Below, in pieces: positions 35,591 through 43,602 of a stretch of DNA of 64,000 nt. This stretch comes from Arthrobacter burdickii (lineage in GTDB: Bacteria > Actinomycetota > Actinomycetes > Actinomycetales > Micrococcaceae). Positions within the stretch are counted from its first letter, which is position 1, and each line of letters starts with the position of its first letter. A model generated the notes under the pieces. It was not told where the DNA came from and searched no databases. It saw only the letters and a list, made by a program, of their open reading frames with translations. The position numbers were made by a program, and so were the translations under genes. The stretch spans positions 186,001-250,000 of the forward strand of contig NZ_JAROCG010000001.1 in assembly GCF_030433645.1 (NCBI RefSeq), given 5' to 3'.

Positions 35591-37048
35591 CTACCAGGAC
35601 GTGGCGTGGCGCCAGAACAGCGTGTACTCGGGCTGCGACCAGTGGCGCTTGTACAGCACCCACGCGACGGCGACGAGCACGAGGTCCGCCACCACGAGTG
35701 CTCCGTACGCGAACGCCGCGCCTGCGGAGGTCTGCGTCGCACCGATCAGCAGGAAGGCGCCCACGCAGAGCGCCAGGTGGATCCCACCGAGCACCTGCGG
35801 CACGATCTTCTCGCCGATGTAATCCAGTTCGTAGCTGAGGAGCGTAAGGATCATGAAAGCCCAGGATGCGACGCCCACGGAGACCGCCAGCAGCACGTTC
35901 ACGGGCTGGATCCCCTCGAGGAGCAGGGAGATGACAAGCGTGAGCACCATGCCGACGGCGCCCGTGCTGAGGACGGCGCGGTCCACCGTTCGACTCAGTC
36001 TCCTGGACCTCGTGGCGAGGACGGTGAGCGGCTCCTCGGCGATCGTCCGGTGCAGGGTGGCGACGGCCTTGTCCACCCGCGGGGCGAGATTCACGAAGTA
36101 GTAGTTGTACGCGACGACGGCGGGCAGCATCGCGAGGAACACGATCACCACCTGGAAGTCGCCGCCCGTGACGAGGAACAGCACGAACTTGTCGGCCCAG
36201 AGGACGGCCCCGAGGAGGAGCCCGCGGACGAGGTCGGAGGAGAAATCGCGCGCGCCGAGGCGCCGGCTGAGGCCGAGGGACGCCAGCCCCCGCCCCATGG
36301 CGGCGATCTGCGTGAGAGCGCCGAGCAGCGGCGGGAGCCACCAGATGGTGGGGGCCACGAAGAGGGCGGCTGCGTAGGCGATCCAGGCAATGGCCCAGAG
36401 CCCGCGGCGGTCCCCGACGTTCGCGAGGACGAGGGACTGGACGAAGAGCAGGTGGAGTGCGCAGAGGGCCGCGTAGGTGGCGAGGGCCGTGAAGGACCAG
36501 CGGGTGGCAAGCCAGAGCGGGAGTGCGAAGACGACCACGAGCGGCAGGGCCTGCACGAACATCGCCGGCCAGGTGGTGCAGAAACGGCGGGTGATGGCGC
36601 CCATGTCCCGTTCCGCCATGAGGTCCCCGATGGCACGGTAGGCCGGGAGGCAGGCGGCCTGCGCGAGCCACGGCACGGTGATCGAGGAGGCGAGCACCAC
36701 GAGGGTCAGCTGCACACCCCCGACGTTGACAGCGGCCATGGCCGGGCTGACCAGCGGGTACACGAGGTTCAGGAGGATCACGGGCGAGAGATACAGCAGG
36801 AGCCCGGCACCGGGGCGCGCACCGCTGTCGGACTCCACACGCTCGCCGCTGGAGGCGGCAGGACGGGCGAGCATGAGCAGGGCGACCATGACCAGCAGAA
36901 CCCCGCCGGCCAGCAGGGCGTACGACCAGCCAGACGGAAGGATCGTGTCCGCAAGCGGCACGAGGGCCGTCAGGACGAGCGCGACGATGATGACCAGTGC
37001 CCGGCGTCGGGCAATGGAGTCCTGGAGGAGGGACTGCAGAGATGTCAT
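35591..37048 (-). CDS. pelG: PelG-like polytopic membrane protein
   Basis: The 485-residue protein has about 12 hydrophobic segments. LWADKFVLFLVTGG, AYNYYFVNLAPRVDKAVATL and SYELDYIGEKI are in PelG-like positions, and the order PelG-PelF matches the known neighbourhood reversed. In characterised loci PelG is the inner membrane partner of PelF for polymer export. I chose ATG 37048 (MTSLQSLLQDSIARRRAL) because AAGGG precedes it; the longer in-frame extension has no support. A long 5' region separates it from the divergent lipoprotein gene. Confidence 0.72.
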   Translation of the reverse strand: MTSLQSLLQDSIARRRALVIIVALVLTALVPLADTILPSGWSYALLAGGVLLVMVALLMLARPAASSGERVESDSGARPGAGLLLYLSPVILLNLVYPLVSPAMAAVNVGGVQLTLVVLASSITVPWLAQAACLPAYRAIGDLMAERDMGAITRRFCTTWPAMFVQALPLVVVFALPLWLATRWSFTALATYAALCALHLLFVQSLVLANVGDRRGLWAIAWIAYAAALFVAPTIWWLPPLLGALTQIAAMGRGLASLGLSRRLGARDFSSDLVRGLLLGAVLWADKFVLFLVTGGDFQVVIVFLAMLPAVVAYNYYFVNLAPRVDKAVATLHRTIAEEPLTVLATRSRRLSRTVDRAVLSTGAVGMVLTLVISLLLEGIQPVNVLLAVSVGVASWAFMILTLLSYELDYIGEKIVPQVLGGIHLALCVGAFLLIGATQTSAGAAFAYGALVVADLVLVAVAWVLYKRHWSQPEYTLFWRHATSW

Positions 37049-37718
37049 GGGTTTCCCTTGGGCCCGTCGGCGCGGCGGGATGAGCCGGTCGACGGCCTCG
37101 TGTGAGGCGTGAGTGAGACGGGTATTTCCAGCTGCGCTGTAGCCGGAGCCACGCACCTGGGGTGCCAGCAGGTGGCAGATCCGGTCGTTGTCCCGCCCGA
37201 AGGGCATGGGTGCGTCGTCGCCGGCTCTGCCAGCGAGCACCTCGATCAAGCTATCGGCCGGACCAGGGGCCGGACACGAGTAGGTCCTACCTACCCATCC
37301 AGCGTTCCACTGCCCTGAGCCGACCTGCCTACGTGAAGGAGGGCGTCCCACTACTCACTCGGCGGGGCTCGGACTACTTGGGTCCGCGTATCCGCGCGGT
37401 TTCCGAGAGGTATCGGGGATGCACACAAGGTGACATATTGCACATCTGCCCCAGCCGTGACAAAGAACACCCCCGGACCGGCGGAACAGCAGATATCCTC
37501 CAAGGCTCGCCGTGCAGTTCTGCCGGCTCGCCGGGATCGGTACGCCCGAGTTGCTGGAGGAGCCGGTCTAGCCGCAGGAACGACCCGCGCAGCATCACGA
37601 ACCGTCGACGAACAGGCAACGGTTCGACGACGACGGCAACGGTTCCATAGCGGCTCTGTCGCCTGCCCCGATTCGGGCTCACCATGGAGCGATCCACCCA
37701 CCATACGAAGGAGTAACC
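37049..37718. other. 670-bp regulatory region between pelG and the lipoprotein gene
   Basis: No convincing gene lies here. It is the divergent promoter region of a minus-strand pel-like unit and a plus-strand lipoprotein gene. A possible hairpin at 37154-37174 (CACCTG and CAGGTG, nine-base loop) lies in the pelG 5' leader. I looked for conserved GEMM-type cyclic-di-GMP features and found none. The length suggests a long 5' leader or several regulators. Confidence 0.4.
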
Positions 37719-38585
37719 ATGGGTCGCCCAGCAACTCCAGCGCTGCTGTCATCAGGGGCACTGTGCCTCGCCTTGATCCTTTCCGCCTGCGGCTCTCCCG
37801 GGGCCGCCACCGGCACGCCCGAGGCCTCGGACGAAGCGCAGCCCGTATCAGCCGGCTCCTCCGGGGAACCGACGCCGTCCGACCAGCCCTCCGGGCAACC
37901 AACCGGGCAACCGTCCGAGCAGCCCACCGGGTCCGGAGCTCCGACATCGTCACCCGCGGAACCGACGCCGTCCGGGCAACCGTCCGACCAGCCCTCGGAC
38001 CAGCCCCCGGGCCAGCCGTCCGGTCAGCCGTCGGACCCCGCTGCGGACGGCGACTGGGCGACCTACACCACGTCGGACGGGAGCCTGTCCTTCGACCACC
38101 CCGTGGACTGGGCCGTCGCCGACGCGCCGGAAGCACCCCCCGAGGGGGTGCTGGTCGTCGTCGATGATGGCACCGGCCGACGACTGGCGACCCTGCGCAC
38201 GAACCTTGTCACGGGCGCCGTCTGCCCGGAGGAGCTCCCCTACTCGCTCCTCGATTCGGAGGTGCTGCCCGCCCTCAGCCAGGACTCCGGAACGCCGCGC
38301 TTCGTGTTCGAGGGACGGACGGACCCCTCCGTCACCGATCCGGTGGCCGCCTCCACGCTCGCGTACGGGATCACGTCCGGGCCCGAGCCCACGGGCCCGA
38401 CGGCGTGCCCCATCGCGCACTTCTTCACGTGGCCGCCGTCGGGGGCTGCCTTCGGTGGGACCTATGACCCCTTCGAGATCTACCCGGGAAAGCCCGAGCA
38501 CATCGACACCCCGCAGGCCTACATGGAGACGGAGGAGTACAAGGACATCAGGGCGATGATCACGTCGCTGCGCCCGGCCGGTTAG
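37719..38585 (+). CDS. Secreted lipoprotein with Pro/Gln/Ser-rich linker
   Basis: The 288-residue protein has a lipoprotein signal with lipobox LSAC (Cys about 24) and GAAGGAG before the ATG. Residues about 28-110 are a low-complexity linker of [DG]QP[ST] units (12-base repeats). The C-terminal 175 residues form a compact domain starting DGDWATYTTSDGSLSFDHPVDWAV, with VLVVVDDGTGRRLATLRTNL, resembling a small beta-sandwich of unknown function. It is placed divergently between the pel-like unit and the sortase unit, suggesting a surface role linked to the polysaccharide, which is inference. No enzyme motif is visible. Confidence 0.75.
   Translation: MGRPATPALLSSGALCLALILSACGSPGAATGTPEASDEAQPVSAGSSGEPTPSDQPSGQPTGQPSEQPTGSGAPTSSPAEPTPSGQPSDQPSDQPPGQPSGQPSDPAADGDWATYTTSDGSLSFDHPVDWAVADAPEAPPEGVLVVVDDGTGRRLATLRTNLVTGAVCPEELPYSLLDSEVLPALSQDSGTPRFVFEGRTDPSVTDPVAASTLAYGITSGPEPTGPTACPIAHFFTWPPSGAAFGGTYDPFEIYPGKPEHIDTPQAYMETEEYKDIRAMITSLRPAG
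37881..38033. repeat. 12-bp in-frame repeats in the lipoprotein linker
   Basis: Two blocks are visible: four units at 37881-37928 (GACCAGCCCTCC type) and five at 37974-38033 (GGGCAACCGTCC, GACCAGCCCTCG and variants), encoding Asp/Gly-Gln-Pro-Ser/Thr. The repeats vary at third positions. Confidence 0.7.
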
Positions 38586-38652
38586 CTGTTCTTCCCCGCT
38601 GGTCTTCCCCGCTGGTCGTGCTGGTGGAGGAACAGCGGGTTCTGCGGCGGGT

Positions 38653-39348
38653 TCACTGCAGAGCCGTGGCGAAGACGACCATGTTGCGGGTCCAGTGTCC
38701 GCGCGCGGGGTCGTACTCGCCATCGCAGGTGATCAGGCGTAGTTGAGCGTCCGGTGTCGGTCCGTAGATCTCCTCGGTGGGAAAGAAATCGGTGCGCTCC
38801 GCGGAGATGGTCCGGTCGACGGCGAAGGTGTCCGTGCTTCCGTCCGCCTGTGTCACCGTCACCTGGTCCCCTGGTCCGAGTGCGCCGAGGTCGACGAAGA
38901 CAGCGGGTCCATCGGGAGCCACGAGGTGTCCGGCGATGACCGAGGGGCCGCGATCGCCCGGGAGGGGGCTTCGGTCGTACCAACCGGCGGCGTCCCAGGC
39001 AACGGGCGGCTGCAGTGCATTCTCGGCGTCCAGGGACAAGACTTCCAGTGGGGCGTCGACGCCGATCGCGGGGATGCTGATCCTGACGGGGGCTGCACCT
39101 GGGGAGTCTGCCGACGGCGCTGCCTCCGAGGGGTCCTGCAGTCCCCCGGCTGATGCCGCGGAGGCACCGGCGTTCCCGGATGGGCGGGTATCAGGCATCG
39201 CGGGTGTCGAGCTGGGCGCGGTGGCTGGACTGGGGGTGGGGGCGCTCGGGGTGTCCGAGCCATCGGGCGCTCCGCAGCCGCTGAGGAGCAGAGCGGCCAG
39301 GATCCCGGTGGCGACGGCGAAGCGCGCCTGACGTCTCGAGTTCGGCAA
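38653..39348 (-). CDS. Class F-like sortase with lipobox
   Basis: The 231-residue protein has catalytic His141 (VIAGHL), Cys208 (LRLITCDG) and Arg221 (HWTRN), the sortase triad. The N-terminus carries a lipobox LLLSGC (Cys25) after a hydrophobic run, then a Ser/Thr/Pro linker of about 60 residues, so it would be lipid-anchored rather than held by a transmembrane helix. The start is TTG 39348 with AAAGG six bases upstream. It follows GH8 by 35 bases in an operon. A sortase next to DUF4397 is a known actinobacterial pairing, but no LPxTG substrate is visible here. Confidence 0.8.
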   Translation of the reverse strand: MPNSRRQARFAVATGILAALLLSGCGAPDGSDTPSAPTPSPATAPSSTPAMPDTRPSGNAGASAASAGGLQDPSEAAPSADSPGAAPVRISIPAIGVDAPLEVLSLDAENALQPPVAWDAAGWYDRSPLPGDRGPSVIAGHLVAPDGPAVFVDLGALGPGDQVTVTQADGSTDTFAVDRTISAERTDFFPTEEIYGPTPDAQLRLITCDGEYDPARGHWTRNMVVFATALQ

Positions 39349-39383
39349 TTCGTACCTTTGTCGTTGTGCCTGTGCGGAACAGG

Positions 39384-40535
39384 TCAGTTGGCGAGGGGTG
39401 CGCACCCACCGAGCGTGGTGGTCTCGAGCATGAGTTTTCCCAACGCGGTCCACGCGGCGCCGTAGTACGTGCCGTACTGCTGGGCCATGTCGCTCGCCCG
39501 GCCCACGTCGTCGGTCGCCTCCGATGCGTTTCCTGCGGAGGCGGCCGCGGCCGCGCGTGCAAGATAGGCGATGGGGTGCTCGTCGGAGTTCAGGGCAGTA
39601 CCGCCGAGATCGAGTGAGACGGGCAGGTGGTCTTCCCGTGTGAGGGGTGGGAGCATCTGCGCGGCCAGCCGGCGGTCTTCCTCGAGACATGACTCCGCGA
39701 AGCGTAAGGGCAGCCGGGCAGCATCGTAGCTATACCGTGCGTCTTCACCGTTTCCCGCGGCTCCCGCCATCGCATGGACGTCTCCTGTCGCGGTGACCCG
39801 TGCCCAGTCCGGCGGCAACGGGCTTTTCGTCAGCAGTGCAGCCGTGACGTCGGCGCCACCCGTCCTCAGCTCCGCCCACCTGGCGTCCCCGGTGCTTTCA
39901 GCGAGGAGGCCGAAGGCCACGGGCGACGCGTAGGACGGGTTGTAGTCGTAGTCGGGCCCGCCGGCAGCCCACACTCCCGGTAGGAGTATCCGGCCCAGCG
40001 GGGTCTGCGCGGTCATGGACCCGATAACTGCCCCAGCAAGGGAGTTGCCCGCTTCCGTGAGGTCCGGTCGGTCGAACCGGGATCCTGCCAGCACCAGTGC
40101 CCTCGCCGCGTCGACGTCCGCATCCGATGCCGGCTCGTCGTCGACGATCTCCCCGTCCTTCCAGCGCCAGGCCAGCAGTCCGTCGGCGCGCAGCAGATTG
40201 GACTGCGTCCATCGCCAGATGGTGTCGAAGCGCCCCTCATCGTTCGCGCCCAGGGCGATGAGCAGACCGTAGGCCTGGCCTTCACTGACGGTGTCCCCGC
40301 CCTGGTCGTGTCGCACGACGCGGCCGTCACCGTCGACCCAGTTGTCGAGGAAATCGATCGATGCTTCCTCGGCCGTCATCACGTCCTCCGCCACAGGGCC
40401 GCTGGTGGTGCTCGGCGCCTGCGACGGTGCCGTCTTCAGCGGGAGCACGCCGGTGGACCAGAGCGCGACGACGACCGTGGCCGCGAGGGCCACCGTGCCG
40501 CAGCTGATGATCCAGGCGAGGGTCCCTCGTCTCAT
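39384..40535 (-). CDS. GH8 family endoglucanase-like protein
   Basis: The 383-residue protein starts with a signal or anchor segment (about 6-28: LAWIISCGTVALAATVVVAL). The GH8 signature SEGQAYGLLIALGANDEGRF is present with the presumed acid Glu85, then AWRWKDGEIVDDEPASDADVD with Asp residues typical of the family base, and PDYDYNPSYASPVAF. GH8 enzymes such as BcsZ cleave beta-1,4-glucan or chitosan. It overlaps the DUF4397 gene by four bases (ATGA), so translation is coupled. A role in trimming the GT2 product, as in cellulose operons, is likely but unproven. Confidence 0.85.
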   Translation of the reverse strand: MRRGTLAWIISCGTVALAATVVVALWSTGVLPLKTAPSQAPSTTSGPVAEDVMTAEEASIDFLDNWVDGDGRVVRHDQGGDTVSEGQAYGLLIALGANDEGRFDTIWRWTQSNLLRADGLLAWRWKDGEIVDDEPASDADVDAARALVLAGSRFDRPDLTEAGNSLAGAVIGSMTAQTPLGRILLPGVWAAGGPDYDYNPSYASPVAFGLLAESTGDARWAELRTGGADVTAALLTKSPLPPDWARVTATGDVHAMAGAAGNGEDARYSYDAARLPLRFAESCLEEDRRLAAQMLPPLTREDHLPVSLDLGGTALNSDEHPIAYLARAAAAASAGNASEATDDVGRASDMAQQYGTYYGAAWTALGKLMLETTTLGGCAPLAN

Positions 40536-41515
40536 CGGCGACGTCGGCCGAGCGCCGGCAGGAGCCTTTCCGGTGCGCCGAGCGCGACGACGAGGATGAC
40601 ACCCACGCCCGCCACGACGGAAAGGACGGCAGGCCAGGAAGTTCCGACGACGTCGTCGATGGTGCTCGAGCCACCGGGCGCGGTTTCGAAGGGACTGCTC
40701 CCGGACGGTGCTGCGCCGGTGTTGGTGCCGCCGACGGGCGTGTCAGTCACCGACCCGCTGTCCGGGATCACTTTGACCGTGAGCCCGCCGGAAGCGTTGT
40801 CGAGCACCAGGAGTGTGTTCACGCTGCCGGAGGCGAGATCGATACTCGCCTGGCTCTTCCGCGCGTCAGCGAAGAGCTGCAGATCCCACGGTCCGTCCTG
40901 GACGGTCGCGTACCCGGTGACTTCCCCGCTTTTCGTGCCGGCGGCAATCGTCATACCCATGCTGGTCTGGATCTCCACGGTCTCGGCGACAGTGCTGGCT
41001 TGCAGGACACGCACGCGCGCCTGGCCATCGGCAGGAGGGGTGAGGTCGTCGCTGACCACCTTCGCAGTGAGGTCGGCACTGGTACCGAGGACGGCGAGCG
41101 TGAGGGGCTGGTCCGCCTTCACGGTGATGAGCTGGCTGAGAGCCGGCGTGGAGTTCTCCGTGCTTCCCGTGGGCGTCATGTCGACGACATAGGCCCCCAC
41201 GGGAAGCCGGAGGTAATCCGACACATCGCCGTAGGCGACGTCCTTCAGGTCGAACAGGATCTGCCCGCCGGCTACGGCAGTCAGCGCGACGTCGACCGAC
41301 CTGGTATCGGGCGACAAGTGAGCCACCCGTGCCCACCCGTGGGGCGTCTGCGCTTCCTCAGCTGCCGAAGCGGGGCCCGACCCGACAACGGACACCACCA
41401 CGCCGAGGATGAGAGTGACCAGGAGGACCGTCGCCGCACGCACGGGCGTTCTTCCCGGCCTGGCCCGAGCACGGTGTCCCGGGTGGCCGATCGAGCTGTC
41501 TGTTGAAGCAGTCAT
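40532..41515 (-). CDS. DUF4397 surface protein with C-terminal membrane anchor
   Basis: The 327-residue protein has a signal segment (VRAATVLLVTLILGVVVSVV, about 27-46) and two DUF4397-like repeats (ARVAHLSPDTRSVDVALTA and ARVRVLQASTVAETVEIQ). A Gly/Ser-rich linker precedes a C-terminal helix (AVLSVVAGVGVILVVALGA) and RRRR, so it is anchored at the cell surface. No LPxTG is evident. The ATG at 41515 follows AGGA. It overlaps GH8 by ATGA and lies 71 bases after the membrane glycosyltransferase. Function unknown; DUF4397 proteins often accompany sortases. Confidence 0.85.
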   Translation of the reverse strand: MTASTDSSIGHPGHRARARPGRTPVRAATVLLVTLILGVVVSVVGSGPASAAEEAQTPHGWARVAHLSPDTRSVDVALTAVAGGQILFDLKDVAYGDVSDYLRLPVGAYVVDMTPTGSTENSTPALSQLITVKADQPLTLAVLGTSADLTAKVVSDDLTPPADGQARVRVLQASTVAETVEIQTSMGMTIAAGTKSGEVTGYATVQDGPWDLQLFADARKSQASIDLASGSVNTLLVLDNASGGLTVKVIPDSGSVTDTPVGGTNTGAAPSGSSPFETAPGGSSTIDDVVGTSWPAVLSVVAGVGVILVVALGAPERLLPALGRRRR

Positions 41516-41586
41516 GGATACTTTCCTGAACGGTAGAAAGAGGGAATCGATCGGGAAACGCCGAACGCGGGTCCGGCCGGTGGCGG

Positions 41587-43602
41587 TCACTGCGCGGGCA
41601 GAACGCTGGGAGGCGCTTCGACCGAGAACCTTGCGAGGACACCGTCGGCGGTCTGGACCGCGGAGGCGACGGCGAAATCACCGGTCAGGTCCTCGAACCA
41701 TCGCTGCTGGGCGGCTGCCTCCGCGGTACCCGGAGTCAGGGGTGTTCCGCCTGCTCCTGCGATCAGTACCTGCCGGCGGAGGGTTCCGTCCTCGCCATCG
41801 ACCGGGGGGAAGGAGACGGACAGGCGGTCATCGATGGCTGCGCGGCGACTCAGTGCCGCCACGATCCGGGAATCGACCTGCCCCGCGACCAGCTGGGCCC
41901 TGCTGTTCTCGTCGAGAACGAGGGCGGGGTTCTGTTCGAGCTCGGCTCCCAGGGACGCCCTGCCTGCGGATTCCAGCTCTGCCTGCTCGGTCCGTGCAGC
42001 AATCCCCTCCGGGTGGATACGCCGGACATCGACCGCCTGGGCGCCGACGCCGAAGGACGCCACGACCTCGGAGTTGGTGAGCGCCTCGTTCACCTGGGGA
42101 AACTGCTGCGGGAAGGTCCGCATCGAATTGGTGGTGATGATGTAGTCCGCATCACGCCACCCGTTGGGGGACGCGTCGATCACATCGGCGTCGGTATCCA
42201 TCTTGTAGTACCAGATGACGTTGTCCCGATCGAAGCCGCTGCGCACGAGGTCGACCCACATCGCGTCGTCGATGACCAGGCGATTGGAGCGGGGCACGTT
42301 GTTCTCCAGCCAGGCCTCGGCCTGGGCGCTCGGCCGATCGAGATCGGCGAGAAGGAAACCGCGCAGTTGCGTCGTCCAGAGGGGCACCGCAGTGACGACG
42401 GCCAGGACGAGCGCTGCCATGATCGCGGCACCACCGGCCCGGCCGACGGTTGATCCGTGCCGCAGCCGGGAGAAGGCCCAACCCGTCACCCCGGCGACGA
42501 GGAGCGAGGCGAACGGCAAAAGCATGATGATGTACGGCACCGGCAGGTAGCTGCCCGGCCGGAACATGAAGACGACGAGGGCCAGCACCAGCACTGCATA
42601 CGGGCGGAGCCTCCTGATGAACAGGCCGACCAGAGACGCGGCAAGGCCTGCCAGGATGAACACCTGGTCGAGCTGCCACCACATCCCGAAGGTGCGGCTG
42701 ATGAGGCTGTCAGGGTCCGTCACCGATCCACTCGAGGCCCGAGACGAGAGCTGGAAGGCGATCCCGTCGACGAGGCTGACCCGGTTCGATCCCGGGATGA
42801 GTTCACCCTTCACCGTGGCGAGCAGGATGTAGCCGAAACCGACCAGGGCGAGCATGGTCGCTGCGACGGACAGGGTGTAGCGCCGCGTCGCGGGCCACGC
42901 CGAACGGTACATGACGAAAGCCACCAGAGGCAGCGCCAGGAGGTAGGTCTCCTTGGTCAGGACGGCGACGCCGAACACGACCGCGGCACCGACGAATCCT
43001 GCGAGCTGATGCTTGCGGCTCATGGCGAGAATCAGGGCCCCCAGGAGCCAGGGGGTGGCGATGTTGTCGAGGTACACGGTGCGGTGGAATTGCAGTGCCA
43101 GCGGAGACAGGGCGAACAGGAGCGCAGCTCCCGTAGCCATTGCCCGGCTCAGCCCGATCTTGCGGCCCAGCAGCCAGAGCAGGGCCGTGCTGATGAGGGT
43201 GGCTACCAGGACGGCCTCCCGTCCGGCCATGACAGCGGCATCCCAGCGTTCGAAGGCGCCGGTGAGCTGGGCGTAGCCTGCCAGCTGTATCCAGCCCAGG
43301 GGCGGGTGGTCGTACCAGTAGGTGTAGTGGGCCAGTTCGCCGAGGTTGGTGATCGCCCAGGCCTGCGCGACGTACGTCCCCTCGTCGTCGATGCGCTGCG
43401 GTGATCCGGCCATGTTCCATGCCTGGACGAGGCCGGCAATGAGCAGCGTGGGAAGAAGGAAGAGAGGCGCCCGTCCGTGGACGCGCCACCAGCGGTTCCA
43501 TACCGATCGCAGGGGGCGCTGGGCCGGTCGTTGCTCGGGTGCGCGTACGGGAGCCGGTACGTCCTGCCGGTGGGCCGGGGGGCGGTGAAGGGTGGTGCTC
43601 AT
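41587..43602 (-). CDS. Membrane glycosyltransferase, ArnT/PMT (GT39-like)
   Basis: The 671-residue protein has an acidic Asp-Asp-Glu start (RIDDEGTYVAQAWAITNL), as in lipid-phosphate-dependent transferases, then about 11 helices (PLALQFHRTVYLDNIATPWL, KETYLLALPLVAF). The C-terminal third is soluble, including NNVPRSNRLVIDDAMWVDLV. Enzymes of this clan transfer a sugar from a polyprenyl-phosphate carrier at the outer face. It overlaps the upstream GT2 gene by ATGA, so it is translationally coupled. The acceptor is unknown; it may decorate the GT2 polymer or surface proteins. Confidence 0.85.
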   Translation of the reverse strand: MSTTLHRPPAHRQDVPAPVRAPEQRPAQRPLRSVWNRWWRVHGRAPLFLLPTLLIAGLVQAWNMAGSPQRIDDEGTYVAQAWAITNLGELAHYTYWYDHPPLGWIQLAGYAQLTGAFERWDAAVMAGREAVLVATLISTALLWLLGRKIGLSRAMATGAALLFALSPLALQFHRTVYLDNIATPWLLGALILAMSRKHQLAGFVGAAVVFGVAVLTKETYLLALPLVAFVMYRSAWPATRRYTLSVAATMLALVGFGYILLATVKGELIPGSNRVSLVDGIAFQLSSRASSGSVTDPDSLISRTFGMWWQLDQVFILAGLAASLVGLFIRRLRPYAVLVLALVVFMFRPGSYLPVPYIIMLLPFASLLVAGVTGWAFSRLRHGSTVGRAGGAAIMAALVLAVVTAVPLWTTQLRGFLLADLDRPSAQAEAWLENNVPRSNRLVIDDAMWVDLVRSGFDRDNVIWYYKMDTDADVIDASPNGWRDADYIITTNSMRTFPQQFPQVNEALTNSEVVASFGVGAQAVDVRRIHPEGIAARTEQAELESAGRASLGAELEQNPALVLDENSRAQLVAGQVDSRIVAALSRRAAIDDRLSVSFPPVDGEDGTLRRQVLIAGAGGTPLTPGTAEAAAQQRWFEDLTGDFAVASAVQTADGVLARFSVEAPPSVLPAQ

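Noticed and set aside
37049-37718. A possible cyclic-di-GMP riboswitch ahead of pelG.
   Set aside because: The conserved GEMM core could not be found; only a weak hairpin at 37154-37174.
40532-41515. DUF4397 protein as a sortase substrate.
   Set aside because: Its C-terminus has a helix and arginines but no LPxTG-like motif before it.
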